In this document: positions 18,357 to 26,518 of the stretch, in pieces | How positions within the stretch are numbered: the first letter of the stretch is position 1 | How the letters are laid out: the number at the start of each line of letters is the position of its first letter | Assembly (NCBI GenBank): GCA_013177895.1 | Contig: JABLXV010000015.1 | Location: 1 to 52,774 of the forward strand | DNA from: Brevinematales bacterium | GTDB taxonomy: Bacteria > Spirochaetota > Brevinematia > Brevinematales > GWF1-51-8 | Direction of reading: 5' to 3' | Length of the DNA stretch: 52,774 bases | Program-made: the position numbers and the translations under genes | Notes under the pieces: generated by a model | The model's database searches: none | What the model was told of the DNA's origin: nothing | What the model saw: the letters and a program-made list of their open reading frames with translations, nothing else

Positions 18357-19459
18357 ACGAAAATACAATCACCGACCGCGCGGATAAAAAAGCCAATATC
18401 ATGATTATTGACGATGTGCCGGCAAACCTTCAGGTTCTATCCGAGTTCCTGAAAAATAAGGCTTATAAAGTACGGCCTGTTACCAACGGGAAAATGGCGC
18501 TCCAGGCGATGCATATCGAACAACCGGATCTGATCCTTCTGGATATAACGATGCCGGATATGAACGGTTTCGAGGTCTGCGAGATATTAAAAAAGGATGA
18601 AAAACTGAAACATATCCCGGTTATTTTTATCAGCGCGATCGACGGTATTTCGGATAAAGTCAAGGCGTTTACCATGGGGGGTGTGGATTATATTACAAAA
18701 CCCTTTCATTATGAGGAAGTTCTGGCGCGGGTCGATACCCAGTTAAATCTTTATAATCTCCAGAGAAGACTCGCATCATATAATCAGGAACTGGAGGAAG
18801 TAGTTCAGAGGCAGGTAAAGGAAATATCCGATTCTCAAATGGCTACGATTTTCGCTATCGCGAAATTGGCCGAATCGCGGGATGAGGATACCGGCACGCA
18901 TCTGGAGCGTGTCCAAAAATATTGCCGAATTCTGGCATTGAAACTGAGAGAAAAGGAGCCTTATCAAGCGGAAATAGACAATTCATTCATTCGGGATATT
19001 TTTCAGGCAAGCCCGCTCCATGATATCGGAAAGGTCGCTATTCCCGATGCGATTCTCCTCAAACAGGGAAAATTGACCCCTGAGGAGTTCGAGGTAATGA
19101 AAACGCATACTAGTTTGGGTTCGGATACCCTGAAAGCCGTAAATGTCAACTATCCGAATAACTCATTCATTAATATGGGTATTAAAATCTCCCGTTCGCA
19201 CCACGAGAGATGGGATGGGATGGGATACCCCGACGGCCTTTCGGCGGGCAATATCCCGTTGTGCGCGCGTATAATGGCGATAGCGGATGTTTACGACGCG
19301 CTCCGGTCGAAACGTTGTTATAAGCCGCCGTTTCCGCATGATAAGAGCAGGGATATTATCATGGAGGGAAAGGGCGCCCAATTCGACCCGATTGTGGTGG
19401 AGACCTTTGAAGAAACACAGAACGAATTCCGCGAAATTGCCGGTACTATGGTAGAATAG
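18353..19459 (+). CDS. Response regulator with HD-GYP c-di-GMP phosphodiesterase domain
   Basis: A 368-residue RpfG-type protein. Residues ~13-130 form a receiver (IMIIDDVPANLQ; Asp64 in LILLDITMPDMNG; YITKPFHYEE). A short coiled coil links it to an HD-GYP domain (about 165-360). The metal-binding HD is His223-Asp224 in SPLHDIGKVAIPD; HHERWDGMGYPDGL carries the signature Gly-Tyr-Pro, and IMAIADVYDAL a further metal Asp. HD-GYP enzymes hydrolyse cyclic di-GMP to pGpG or GMP, so phosphorylation here probably controls c-di-GMP level. It is coupled by an ATGA overlap to the hybrid kinase, its probable phosphate donor. Confidence 0.95.
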   Translation: MNENTITDRADKKANIMIIDDVPANLQVLSEFLKNKAYKVRPVTNGKMALQAMHIEQPDLILLDITMPDMNGFEVCEILKKDEKLKHIPVIFISAIDGISDKVKAFTMGGVDYITKPFHYEEVLARVDTQLNLYNLQRRLASYNQELEEVVQRQVKEISDSQMATIFAIAKLAESRDEDTGTHLERVQKYCRILALKLREKEPYQAEIDNSFIRDIFQASPLHDIGKVAIPDAILLKQGKLTPEEFEVMKTHTSLGSDTLKAVNVNYPNNSFINMGIKISRSHHERWDGMGYPDGLSAGNIPLCARIMAIADVYDALRSKRCYKPPFPHDKSRDIIMEGKGAQFDPIVVETFEETQNEFREIAGTMVE

Positions 19460-19483
19460 GGGAATTCCAAACAGGAATAAATT

Positions 19484-20629
19484 ATGAATAAGAAGTATTT
19501 GGAAAAATTTAAAGCCAGCATAATGATTATTGATGATGTGCCGGCAAATCTTGAACTTCTATCCAATGTTCTCCGTGAGTACGGATACCGTGTATTGCCC
19601 GCGCTGAATGGAAGATTTGCTCTGAACGCGTTAAAAAAAGAAATCCCCGATTTAATCCTCCTGGATATCATGATGCCGGATATGGATGGATATGAAATTT
19701 GCAGTACTATAAAAAATGATGAAAGAACGAAAAACATACCGGTAATTTTTCTCACCGCATTAGACAGAAAACAAGATGAAGAGAAAGGATTGGCGCTCGG
19801 AGCGGTTGACTTTATCACAAAACCGTTTGATATCCCGATTGTCAAGAAACGTATCGAAAACCATCTTGAGCTGAAATTTATTCGTGACAAGCTGGAGGAT
19901 ATCGTTCAGGTTCGAACCGAGGAACTCAGAAAAAAAAATATCCAGCTCAATAAGGAGATTGAGGAAAGGAAAAAAGCTGAAGAAATGCTTCAGGCATCCC
20001 TCCAGGAAAAAATAGCTTTATTTAAAGAGATACATCATCGCACCTATAATAATATGCAGATTATTTCCAGTTTATTAAACCTGCAAATCTCGATGAGTAA
20101 CAACGAAATAATCAGCAGCGTATTTCAGGAAATGATAGACCGTATTCAATCAATGGCGCAGGTACATCAACTGCTTTATTCTACACAATCTCTTTCCAGT
20201 ATTAACTTTAAGGATTATCTCTATAAAATCACCGATCTCCTGACGCGCAGTTATCTTCACGATCCCGATGCGGTAAAATTTAACCTCGATCTCCAGGATA
20301 TTAATCTAGGTCTGGATACCGCGATTCCCTGCGGTTTGGTTGTCAACGAGCTGATAACAAACAGTATAAAGTACGCATTCCCGGAGGGCGGGAAAGGGGA
20401 AATATATATAGAATTGAATACGAAAAATGAAATGATCTATATAAAAATACATGATAACGGAAAAGGTTTTCCCGATGGATTCGATCCGAGGAAATCAAAG
20501 GGGATGGGATTCCAAATTGTCTTCGATCTTATCGAGAAACAGTTGGAGGGTGAGGTAAACTTTTGTTCTAAAACCGGTTTTTGCGTGGTTATCAGTTTTC
20601 CTGATAGACAATACCGGAAAAGACTCTGA
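19484..20629 (+). CDS. Receiver-linked HisKA_2 histidine kinase
   Basis: A 381-residue protein that fuses a receiver (residues ~10-125; Asp61 in LILLDIMMPDMDG) through a coiled coil to a HisKA_2 kinase. The phospho-acceptor box is KEIHHRTYNNMQIISSLLNL, with His184/His185. The family usually reads H-H-R-V-K-N-N, so the T-Y pair is a small departure. The ATPase part has CGLVVNELITNSIKYAFP, HDNGKGFPDG and GMGFQIVFDL. Kinases of this class often control sigma-factor or anti-sigma partner switches, but no such partner is adjacent. It lies 24 bases after the HD-GYP gene and closes the signalling island. Confidence 0.93.
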   Translation: MNKKYLEKFKASIMIIDDVPANLELLSNVLREYGYRVLPALNGRFALNALKKEIPDLILLDIMMPDMDGYEICSTIKNDERTKNIPVIFLTALDRKQDEEKGLALGAVDFITKPFDIPIVKKRIENHLELKFIRDKLEDIVQVRTEELRKKNIQLNKEIEERKKAEEMLQASLQEKIALFKEIHHRTYNNMQIISSLLNLQISMSNNEIISSVFQEMIDRIQSMAQVHQLLYSTQSLSSINFKDYLYKITDLLTRSYLHDPDAVKFNLDLQDINLGLDTAIPCGLVVNELITNSIKYAFPEGGKGEIYIELNTKNEMIYIKIHDNGKGFPDGFDPRKSKGMGFQIVFDLIEKQLEGEVNFCSKTGFCVVISFPDRQYRKRL

Positions 20630-20868
20630 TTCCACAGATATAACAAATTCATGGGGAAATCAGTTTGACAATATTTATTATCAGTGGTGTTCCGCCTATC
20701 GTTATATTGATTTTTCTTTTCTGGGCTAGAAACTGTACAAGAAAAGTGTTAAGTATGTGATGAGTTAGAAGTGTAAAGGATGTGTATACAGTACATCATA
20801 ATAGCTCATTATATTCCGATAAGATATATTATGTTAAGTTATATTATCTACCGGCTCTCTTCGTTCTC
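20630..20868 (+). other. AT-rich intergenic stretch
   Basis: No terminator with a clear stem is seen after the kinase gene. A 31-codon TTG frame (20665-20760) is listed separately. The rest (20761-20860) is AT-rich with no recognised element. Confidence 0.35.
20665..20760 (+). CDS. Possible small membrane peptide
   Basis: A TTG-initiated frame of 31 residues with GGGGA seven bases upstream. It encodes one hydrophobic span (FIISGVPPIVILIFLFW) followed by a basic tail (RNCTRKV), a layout common in small membrane proteins. No homology is recognised, and the TTG overlaps a TTGACA word, so it may be chance. Confidence 0.2.
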   Translation: MTIFIISGVPPIVILIFLFWARNCTRKVLSM

Positions 20869-20897
20869 TTGCGTATTTCCGTCACACCCCTTATAAT
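20869..20897 (+). promoter_or_regulatory. Promoter for the polysaccharide deacetylase gene
   Basis: TTGCGT (20869-20874), a 17-base spacer and TATAAT (20892-20897), 29 bases before the ATG. Confidence 0.65.
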
Positions 20898-20926
20898 ACC
20901 TGCTCACTAATTCAGGGGAATCCCAA

Positions 20927-21700
20927 ATGAAAAAATTACTTTTAGCTCTGTGTATACTGTGTATTACGGCCTGTGAGGCCTCCTACGCGGGCGCAAAAGC
21001 AAAATCATCGAAAATATTCGTACTTTGCTTCCATACGTTCCATGACGCGAAAAAAGGGCAATATAACTTCGCTCCCGCCGTATTTTCCGAGCAGATTCAG
21101 GCTATTAAGAAGCTAGGATACCACTTCCTCTCTATGCAGGACTTTATCGCGGGTAAGTTCGACTATCCCTTGAACGTTATGATTACTATCGACGACGGCA
21201 ATAAAACTATCGATAATATCTATAAGGACGTGCTGAAGAAGAACGGCGTACCCGTCACCTTCTTCATCTATCCGAATATCATCGGTAAAATGAATTACGC
21301 CCTCACGTTTAACGAACTTGCGTGGTATAAAAAGGACGGCGTTTATTTCGGCGGCCACGGTTATTTTCACGAGTTCGTCAACCAGAAACTCTACGACCTG
21401 AGCGTACAACGCTTCAAGGACGAGATTTATAAAGTCAAGGACGTGCTGGAAAAAAAGCTCGGCATGCCGGTTATCACCTACGCCTATCCGTTCGGAGTGT
21501 ACTCCCCTATTACCATCGAGCATCTCAGGCTCGCCGGATACAAGTACGCGTTTACCATCAAATGGGGCTATATCGAAACCCCTATCGATCCGGCCAAAGC
21601 ATACGAACTTCCCCGTTATCTCGTTACTCCTACCGAATGGAAAAGCATCTATGAAATACTAAAAAAGTACTCCGGGGTTCAGGCCAGCGCCAAGAAATAA
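20927..21700 (+). CDS. Exported polysaccharide deacetylase family protein
   Basis: A 257-residue NodB-fold protein with a signal peptide that ends in a possible lipobox (C-I-T-A-C, Cys16). The family motifs are present but altered: FVLCFHTFH (motif of the first strand), VMITIDDGNKT (normally T-F-D-D-G), GGHGYFH (normally S-H-[ST]-x-x-H, giving the two metal His residues) and TYAYPFGVYSP (R-x-P-[YF]-G region). Enzymes of this family remove N-acetyl groups from chitin, peptidoglycan or exopolysaccharide. The retained Asp pair and His residues suggest that it is active; the substrate is unknown. It has its own promoter and an AGGGG ribosome site. Confidence 0.85.
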   Translation: MKKLLLALCILCITACEASYAGAKAKSSKIFVLCFHTFHDAKKGQYNFAPAVFSEQIQAIKKLGYHFLSMQDFIAGKFDYPLNVMITIDDGNKTIDNIYKDVLKKNGVPVTFFIYPNIIGKMNYALTFNELAWYKKDGVYFGGHGYFHEFVNQKLYDLSVQRFKDEIYKVKDVLEKKLGMPVITYAYPFGVYSPITIEHLRLAGYKYAFTIKWGYIETPIDPAKAYELPRYLVTPTEWKSIYEILKKYSGVQASAKK

Positions 21701-21743
21701 GGAGTAATAAACTTAACTACGCCGCACTCCCCTGCCGTTTTTA

Positions 21744-21772
21744 TTCACATTTTTACCCTTTCCCGGTATAAT
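21744..21772 (+). promoter_or_regulatory. Promoter for aspA-hydF-EFR1
   Basis: TTCACA (21744-21749), a 17-base spacer and TATAAT (21767-21772), 23 bases before the aspA ATG. Confidence 0.7.
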
Positions 21773-21795
21773 ACTGTAAAAATACAGGTGCAATC

Positions 21796-23244
21796 ATGAA
21801 ATACCGCGTGGAAAAAGATTCTATCGGCGAGAAAAATATCCCTGAAAACGCCCTCTACGGCATCCATACCGTTCGCGCTCTGGAAAACTTCCCATCGGAC
21901 GGCGCGAGAGTGCCTGTAGAACTAATCCGGTCGATTGTTCTGATTAAACGATGCGCGGCCGTCGTAAGCCTCGAAAACAGCCTCATCGAGCCCTCCAAGG
22001 CCTCCGCCATCATCAATTCATGCGATCAACTGCTGACGCATCATCCGTCCGACGCGTTTCCACTGCCGTCCATACAGGGGGGCGCGGGCACTTCGGTCAA
22101 TATGAACGTCAACGAGGTAATCGCGAATACGGCAATTCTGCTTCTCGGCGGAAATCCCGGCGATTATCATCTCGTTCACCCTAACGACGACGTCAACCGT
22201 TTCCAGTCCACCAACGACGTCTATCCGTCCGCGCTCCGTATCGCGGTGATCGAACTTCTTGTCAATCTTGCCAACAGCCTTGCCGACCTGCAATCATCGC
22301 TTCAGGAAAAGGAGCGTGAGTTCGCGGATATCATCAAGGTCGGGCGTACCGAGATGCGGGACGCGGTTCCCGTGACGCTCGGGCAGGAATTCGGGGCTTA
22401 TGCCGAGGCGATCGCCCGCGACCGTTGGCGCGTGTTCAAGTGCGAGGAACGCCTTCGCGTGCTGAATATCGGGGGCACTGCGGTCGGAACAGGGCTGAAC
22501 GCTCCGAAAATCTTCATATTCCGCCTGATCGAGGAACTCCGTAGAGCTACGGGGCTGGGCATCAGCCGCGCGGAAAATAATATCGATATGACGCAGAACG
22601 CCGACGTTTTCGCCGAAGTCTCGGGCATCCTGAAAACGGTCGCTGTCAACTATATAAAAATTTCGCACGACCTTCGCCTGCTGTCGAGCGGGCCTTATGC
22701 GGGTATCGGGGAAATCGATCTCCCGAGGCGTCAGGCCGGGAGTTCGATTATGCCGGGGAAAGTCAACCCGGTCATACCGGAGTATGCCGCGTCTATCGGG
22801 ATACAGGTGATCGCGAACGATTCCGCTATCACACAGGCCGCGTCGATGGGACAGCTCGAACTTAACGCGTTCCTCCCGGTGATCGCGGAAAATCTCATCC
22901 GTTCGGTAAAACTCCTGACGGACGGCGCTGTATCGCTGAAAAATTACTGCATCGACGGGATTACCGCGAACGCGGAGCGATGCCGCGTCCTTTTAGAACA
23001 TAGCGAAGCCCCCGCCACCCTGCTCGCCCCCTATATCGGCTATGACCGGAGCGCGGAAATCGTTTCATACGCGCGGGAACGGAGTATCACAGTACGCGAA
23101 GCCGCGATAGAAATGAAGATATTTACCGCGCCCGAGCTCGATATTATTTTCGATACGCGGCACGCCACGTCCCCCGGAATATCCGGGAGTAAAGAGCTCA
23201 GGGATAGAATAAATCTGAAAAATGAGAGCGACAGCCATGAATGA
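21796..23244 (+). CDS. aspA: Aspartate ammonia-lyase
   Basis: A 482-residue member of the fumarase/aspartase superfamily that converts aspartate to fumarate and ammonia. It begins RVEKDSIGEKNIPENALYGI, the usual aspartase opening (R-x-E-x-D-x-[LI]-G-x-x-x-[VI]-P). VNDDVNRFQSTNDVYPSALR-like text (N-D-x-V-N-x-x-Q-S-T-N-D) is at about residues 133-145, and GSSIMPGKVNPVIPE is the superfamily signature loop with the catalytic serine. The gene overlaps hydF. Aspartate ammonia-lyase genes are often found inside hydrogenase-maturation (hyd) clusters, so context supports aspartase over fumarase. A good promoter and a CAGGTG ribosome site precede it. Confidence 0.93.
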   Translation: MKYRVEKDSIGEKNIPENALYGIHTVRALENFPSDGARVPVELIRSIVLIKRCAAVVSLENSLIEPSKASAIINSCDQLLTHHPSDAFPLPSIQGGAGTSVNMNVNEVIANTAILLLGGNPGDYHLVHPNDDVNRFQSTNDVYPSALRIAVIELLVNLANSLADLQSSLQEKEREFADIIKVGRTEMRDAVPVTLGQEFGAYAEAIARDRWRVFKCEERLRVLNIGGTAVGTGLNAPKIFIFRLIEELRRATGLGISRAENNIDMTQNADVFAEVSGILKTVAVNYIKISHDLRLLSSGPYAGIGEIDLPRRQAGSSIMPGKVNPVIPEYAASIGIQVIANDSAITQAASMGQLELNAFLPVIAENLIRSVKLLTDGAVSLKNYCIDGITANAERCRVLLEHSEAPATLLAPYIGYDRSAEIVSYARERSITVREAAIEMKIFTAPELDIIFDTRHATSPGISGSKELRDRINLKNESDSHE

Positions 23245-24472
23245 GACCCCAAAAAGCGAAAGGATGCATATCGGGATATTCGGCCCCAGGAACGCCGGGA
23301 AGTCGAGCCTGATTAACGCCCTGACCGGGCAGGAAATCGCGCTGGTGTCAGATACCCCCGGCACGACGACCGACCCTGTTTATAAATCGATGGAAATACT
23401 CCCGATAGGCCCGGTCGTGATAATCGACACCGCCGGTCTGGACGATTCCGGCGATCTGGGCGCGAAACGTGTTAAAAAGTCGATGGATGTACTGCGTAAA
23501 TGCGATTTAGCGGTGGTAGTAATTCCCGCTCGTACTATTTTAGACGAAAGCCCCGCGGCTGAGGATGATTTATTCAAGTCATTACAAGACAAAGAGATAC
23601 CGTTCATCGTGGCGGTAAATAAAATAGATATCGATTCCGTTGACGATACGCTTATTCGTAAACGGCTGAAAAATATCCCGTTCATCAAAATCAGCGCGCT
23701 GACAGGCGCGGGAATCGGACTTCTCAGGCAGGCGATAATTACCGAGAGCGACGTGAGATGGCGTGAGGATACGATAGTCGGGGATATTATTTCCCCCGGC
23801 GACCTCGTGGTGCTGGTCGTCCCGATAGACGACGCCGCCCCTAAAGGGCGTCTCATCCTCCCGCAGGTGCAGACGATCCGCGATATCCTCGACCATGACG
23901 CTATCGCGCTGACGGTGAAGGAACGCGAGCTCGCGCAGACATTCCGAATGCTCAGCGTCAAGCCGAAATTGGTCATCACCGACTCGCAGGCGTTCCAGAA
24001 GGTATCGGCGGACACCCCGCCGGACATCCTGCTGACATCGTTCTCTATCCTGTTCGCGCGGTACAAGGGCGACCTTCTGACCTACCTGCGCGGGATAAAA
24101 CGCATCAATTCGCTTAAAGACGGCGATAAAGTCCTGATAGCGGAAGCATGTACGCATCATGTGCAGTCCGACGATATCGGGACGGTAAAAATACCGCGAT
24201 GGCTGTCGCAGTTTACGGGAAAGAACCTGGTTTTCGAAAAATCCAGCGGCTGCGGCTTCCCGGACAACCTGTCGGAATACCGCCTCGTCGTGCATTGCGG
24301 ATCGTGCATGCTGAACCGCCGCGAAACTATCGCGCGCGCGCGCGCGGCCGAACAGGCGGGGGTCGCGATCACCAACTACGGGCTGACTATCGCCTACTCG
24401 TTCGGTATACTCGAACGCGCGCTTCGGCCGTTCCCTATCGCGGAAGCCATCCTGTCCGACGATATTTACTAA
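23237..24472 (+). CDS. hydF: [FeFe]-hydrogenase maturation GTPase HydF
   Basis: A 411-residue scaffold protein on which the di-iron subcluster of the [FeFe]-hydrogenase H-cluster is assembled before transfer to the hydrogenase. The N-terminal GTPase domain has GPRNAGKSS (residues 16-24), SDTPGTTTDP, DTAGLDD and VNKID. The C-terminal cluster domain has the diagnostic EACTHH with Cys305 and HCGSCM with Cys354 and Cys357, the three iron-sulfur ligands, plus the HydF phrase DDIGTVKIPRWL. I chose the ATG at 23237 because the product then begins TPKSERMHIGIFG like known HydF proteins; it overlaps aspA by 8 bases. The partner radical SAM genes hydE and hydG and the hydrogenase itself are not in this window. 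Confidence 0.97.
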   Translation: MNETPKSERMHIGIFGPRNAGKSSLINALTGQEIALVSDTPGTTTDPVYKSMEILPIGPVVIIDTAGLDDSGDLGAKRVKKSMDVLRKCDLAVVVIPARTILDESPAAEDDLFKSLQDKEIPFIVAVNKIDIDSVDDTLIRKRLKNIPFIKISALTGAGIGLLRQAIITESDVRWREDTIVGDIISPGDLVVLVVPIDDAAPKGRLILPQVQTIRDILDHDAIALTVKERELAQTFRMLSVKPKLVITDSQAFQKVSADTPPDILLTSFSILFARYKGDLLTYLRGIKRINSLKDGDKVLIAEACTHHVQSDDIGTVKIPRWLSQFTGKNLVFEKSSGCGFPDNLSEYRLVVHCGSCMLNRRETIARARAAEQAGVAITNYGLTIAYSFGILERALRPFPIAEAILSDDIY

Positions 24473-24481
24473 GGGGGAGTT

Positions 24482-25270
24482 ATGAAAACGGTTATCTATT
24501 ATTTCACCGGCACCGGGAATTCGCTTTGGGCGGCGCGTAAAATCGGGGGATATTTGGGCGATACCGAGCTTATCCCGATTATCCGCGCGATGAAGGAGAA
24601 AAAATTCGCGCCTGAAGCATCGCGGATCGGCTTTGTTTTCCCGCTATACTTCGGCGGAATCCCCCTGATTGTCGCCGATTTTATCCGCGAATTGGATTTT
24701 TCCGGCGCGGAATATATTTTCACGGTCTGCACCCGGGGATTCCATATTGCCGGGGGCGCGATCAAACAGATGAAAAATTTATTGCTATCGCAGGGTTCCA
24801 GCCTTTCATTGGGGCTTTACCTGAATATGATCGATAACTACCTCCCGACGTTCGATATACCCGCGAAGGAAGCATTGATAAAAACCAACGTTTCCGCGCA
24901 GGATAAAACGGAAAAAATCGCCCGGATGATCGCCGCGGGTAAGAAAAAAATCAGTTACGCGCTTCTCGAGATCAACGGGAATATCCTCTATCCGTCTTTC
25001 CTGAGGGGCGCGCGCGGGATGGACGCGGAGTTTATCCTGCGGGATACCTGTAACGGATGCGCGACCTGCGAAATGGTCTGCCCGGTGAACAATATCCGTA
25101 TGACGGACTCCCGCCCTGAATTCCTTCATCACTGCGAGCAGTGTTATGCCTGCGCGCACGCGTGCCCGAAACTGTCCATAGTACCGGGAACCAAGTCGCT
25201 CAATAAAAAGCGCCGTTTCAGAAACCCCGAGATCGCACTGAGAGATATTATCGCGCAGAAAAGCGGGTAA
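24482..25270 (+). CDS. EFR1-type flavodoxin-ferredoxin fusion
   Basis: A 262-residue redox protein. The N-terminal flavodoxin-like part begins VIYYFTGTGNSLWAARKI, the FMN phosphate-binding loop (T-G-T-G-N-S), with FVFPLYFGGIPL further on. The C-terminal part is a two-cluster ferredoxin: CNGCATCEMVCP (about residues 193-204) and CEQCYACAHACP, each giving four cysteines for a 4Fe-4S cluster. Such EFR1-family proteins carry low-potential electrons in anaerobes. It follows hydF by 9 bases with a GGGGGAG ribosome site. It could supply electrons to hydrogenase maturation or to the radical SAM enzyme downstream; both are inference from position. Confidence 0.9.
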   Translation: MKTVIYYFTGTGNSLWAARKIGGYLGDTELIPIIRAMKEKKFAPEASRIGFVFPLYFGGIPLIVADFIRELDFSGAEYIFTVCTRGFHIAGGAIKQMKNLLLSQGSSLSLGLYLNMIDNYLPTFDIPAKEALIKTNVSAQDKTEKIARMIAAGKKKISYALLEINGNILYPSFLRGARGMDAEFILRDTCNGCATCEMVCPVNNIRMTDSRPEFLHHCEQCYACAHACPKLSIVPGTKSLNKKRRFRNPEIALRDIIAQKSG

Positions 25271-25296
25271 GATGTTACTTTTTTCAATAAGCGCGG

Positions 25297-25302
25297 TATA
25301 AT
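25297..25302 (+). promoter_or_regulatory. -10 element before the paralog array
   Basis: TATAAT 16 bases before the first paralog's ATG, inside the word GGTATAATACTG that also occurs before aspA (21765-21776). The -35 side (GTTACT at 25274-25279) is weak. Confidence 0.45.
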
Positions 25303-25318
25303 ACTGCAGGAGGACGCA

Positions 25319-25855
25319 ATGAGTTTTAAAATTTCTCCTGTTTCCAAAGAACCCGTCTATTCCATCGATAAACTACCCCGTAAAAAAGGAATCACTAAGG
25401 CCGCTGCGCTGATCGCGCTATCGGTGACAGCAATTATTACCGGGGGAGCCGAACCCCCTCCGCCGATGCCCGGTAAGGTGGCATATAATCCTCTAATCTA
25501 CGATAAAGCGGAACTTGTCGTATATCTCGACGAAATGTACAAATGGGATTGCAATATTGAGATGAAGTACGATATAAAAGTCGAAATCAAGACAAAGGAC
25601 GGTAATATCAGCTTTATCGCCGATGGGTATAAAGAAAAGTATAAAATCGCCTATGAGTGGGTCGCCCTGCCGGGGTATACCACGAACGGGAAACCTGATA
25701 GCATTTTATCATCGAACGAGATCGCGCTGATAAAAGACTATCAGTTCGATTCTACCTATATTTTTATCATCGATAAAAACCGGCTTACGGATATAAAAAG
25801 CGCTTTTTACGGTTTCTATACCGTTATCAGTAAAAAAGTAAAATTTCCTAAATAG
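25319..25855 (+). CDS. Tandem paralog family protein 1 (unknown exported protein)
   Basis: First of seven related proteins of a family I do not recognise (178 residues). The N-terminus MSFKISPVSKEPVY is the most degenerate form of the shared F-x-I-x-x-E-x-R-x-P-x-Y motif (Glu and Arg lost). A basic run (RKKGITK) and hydrophobic span (about 28-42) ending T-G-G-A-E look like a signal peptide with an unusually long leading segment, followed by a proline-rich linker. The C-terminal core has ADGYKEKYKIAYEW (residues 101-114) and FDSTYIFII. An AGGAGG ribosome site precedes the ATG, and the next paralog starts 9 bases after the stop. Role unknown; a possible substrate of the radical SAM enzyme at the array's end. 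Confidence 0.75.
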   Translation: MSFKISPVSKEPVYSIDKLPRKKGITKAAALIALSVTAIITGGAEPPPPMPGKVAYNPLIYDKAELVVYLDEMYKWDCNIEMKYDIKVEIKTKDGNISFIADGYKEKYKIAYEWVALPGYTTNGKPDSILSSNEIALIKDYQFDSTYIFIIDKNRLTDIKSAFYGFYTVISKKVKFPK

Positions 25856-25864
25856 AGGCATTGT

Positions 25865-26419
25865 ATGGAATTCAGGATAGAAGCCGAAACACGCCGACCT
25901 TGTTTAAGCGGTATTAAAAAAGTCCAGATAAAAAAATCTACTATACTTTTATGCCTTCTGGGTCTGATGTCCCTATTCCCTGTCTCCTGCGCGAATGAGT
26001 GTAAACCCCTCGCCGGTTCGCCCGCGCTTCCCCCGATGGATATTTCCAACAAACAGGAATTGACAGCTTTAATCGATGGGGATGCCGAATCAAAATATGG
26101 GATATCCTTCGTACATGATTATCCTCTAGAAATCACATATCAGGGAAAGACGATAAAATTCACGGCGGACGGATTCGATATGGCGAATAAAATCGCATAC
26201 GAATTCATCGGGTTAAAGGATTATTATTCAAATACTATCAAAGACGATGTGCTGACTATCGATGAAATAGAATCTTTACAAAATATGAAATTCGGCGAGT
26301 ATTATATTGCTGTCCTGAATATGCCCTCATCGGTTATGGCGCGTTCGAGTTTTCGTAACACCATCGATCAATTCATCAGCGACGGAAATATTCTATACAA
26401 CCTAAAAAAATCCAAATAA
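25865..26419 (+). CDS. Tandem paralog family protein 2 (probable lipoprotein)
   Basis: 184 residues. The leading motif is MEFRIEAETRRP, where the shared Tyr position is replaced (C-L-S). A basic patch (KKVQIKK) and a hydrophobic stretch end in the lipobox-like F-P-V-S-C with Cys42, so it is probably lipidated. The core is ADGFDMANKIAYEF (residues 101-114). The later F-D-S-T-Y-I segment is changed to FGEYYIAVL, making this the most divergent C-terminus of the seven. A ~100-base gap with its own promoter follows, which divides the array into 1-2 and 3-7. Confidence 0.73.
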   Translation: MEFRIEAETRRPCLSGIKKVQIKKSTILLCLLGLMSLFPVSCANECKPLAGSPALPPMDISNKQELTALIDGDAESKYGISFVHDYPLEITYQGKTIKFTADGFDMANKIAYEFIGLKDYYSNTIKDDVLTIDEIESLQNMKFGEYYIAVLNMPSSVMARSSFRNTIDQFISDGNILYNLKKSK

Positions 26420-26462
26420 TTTCCGCGGTAATCTAAAAATATAATATTATCACACCGTTACT

Positions 26463-26490
26463 TTTACAATTTATGACTGTATGTTATTAT
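26463..26490 (+). promoter_or_regulatory. Internal promoter before paralogs 3-7 and the radical SAM gene
   Basis: TTTACA (26463-26468), a 16-base spacer and TATTAT (26485-26490), 28 bases before the third paralog's ATG. Suggests that the distal part of the array, including the radical SAM gene, can be transcribed separately. Confidence 0.5.
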
Positions 26491-26518
26491 ATAAAGGAGA
26501 ATTTTTCAGGAGGAATCC

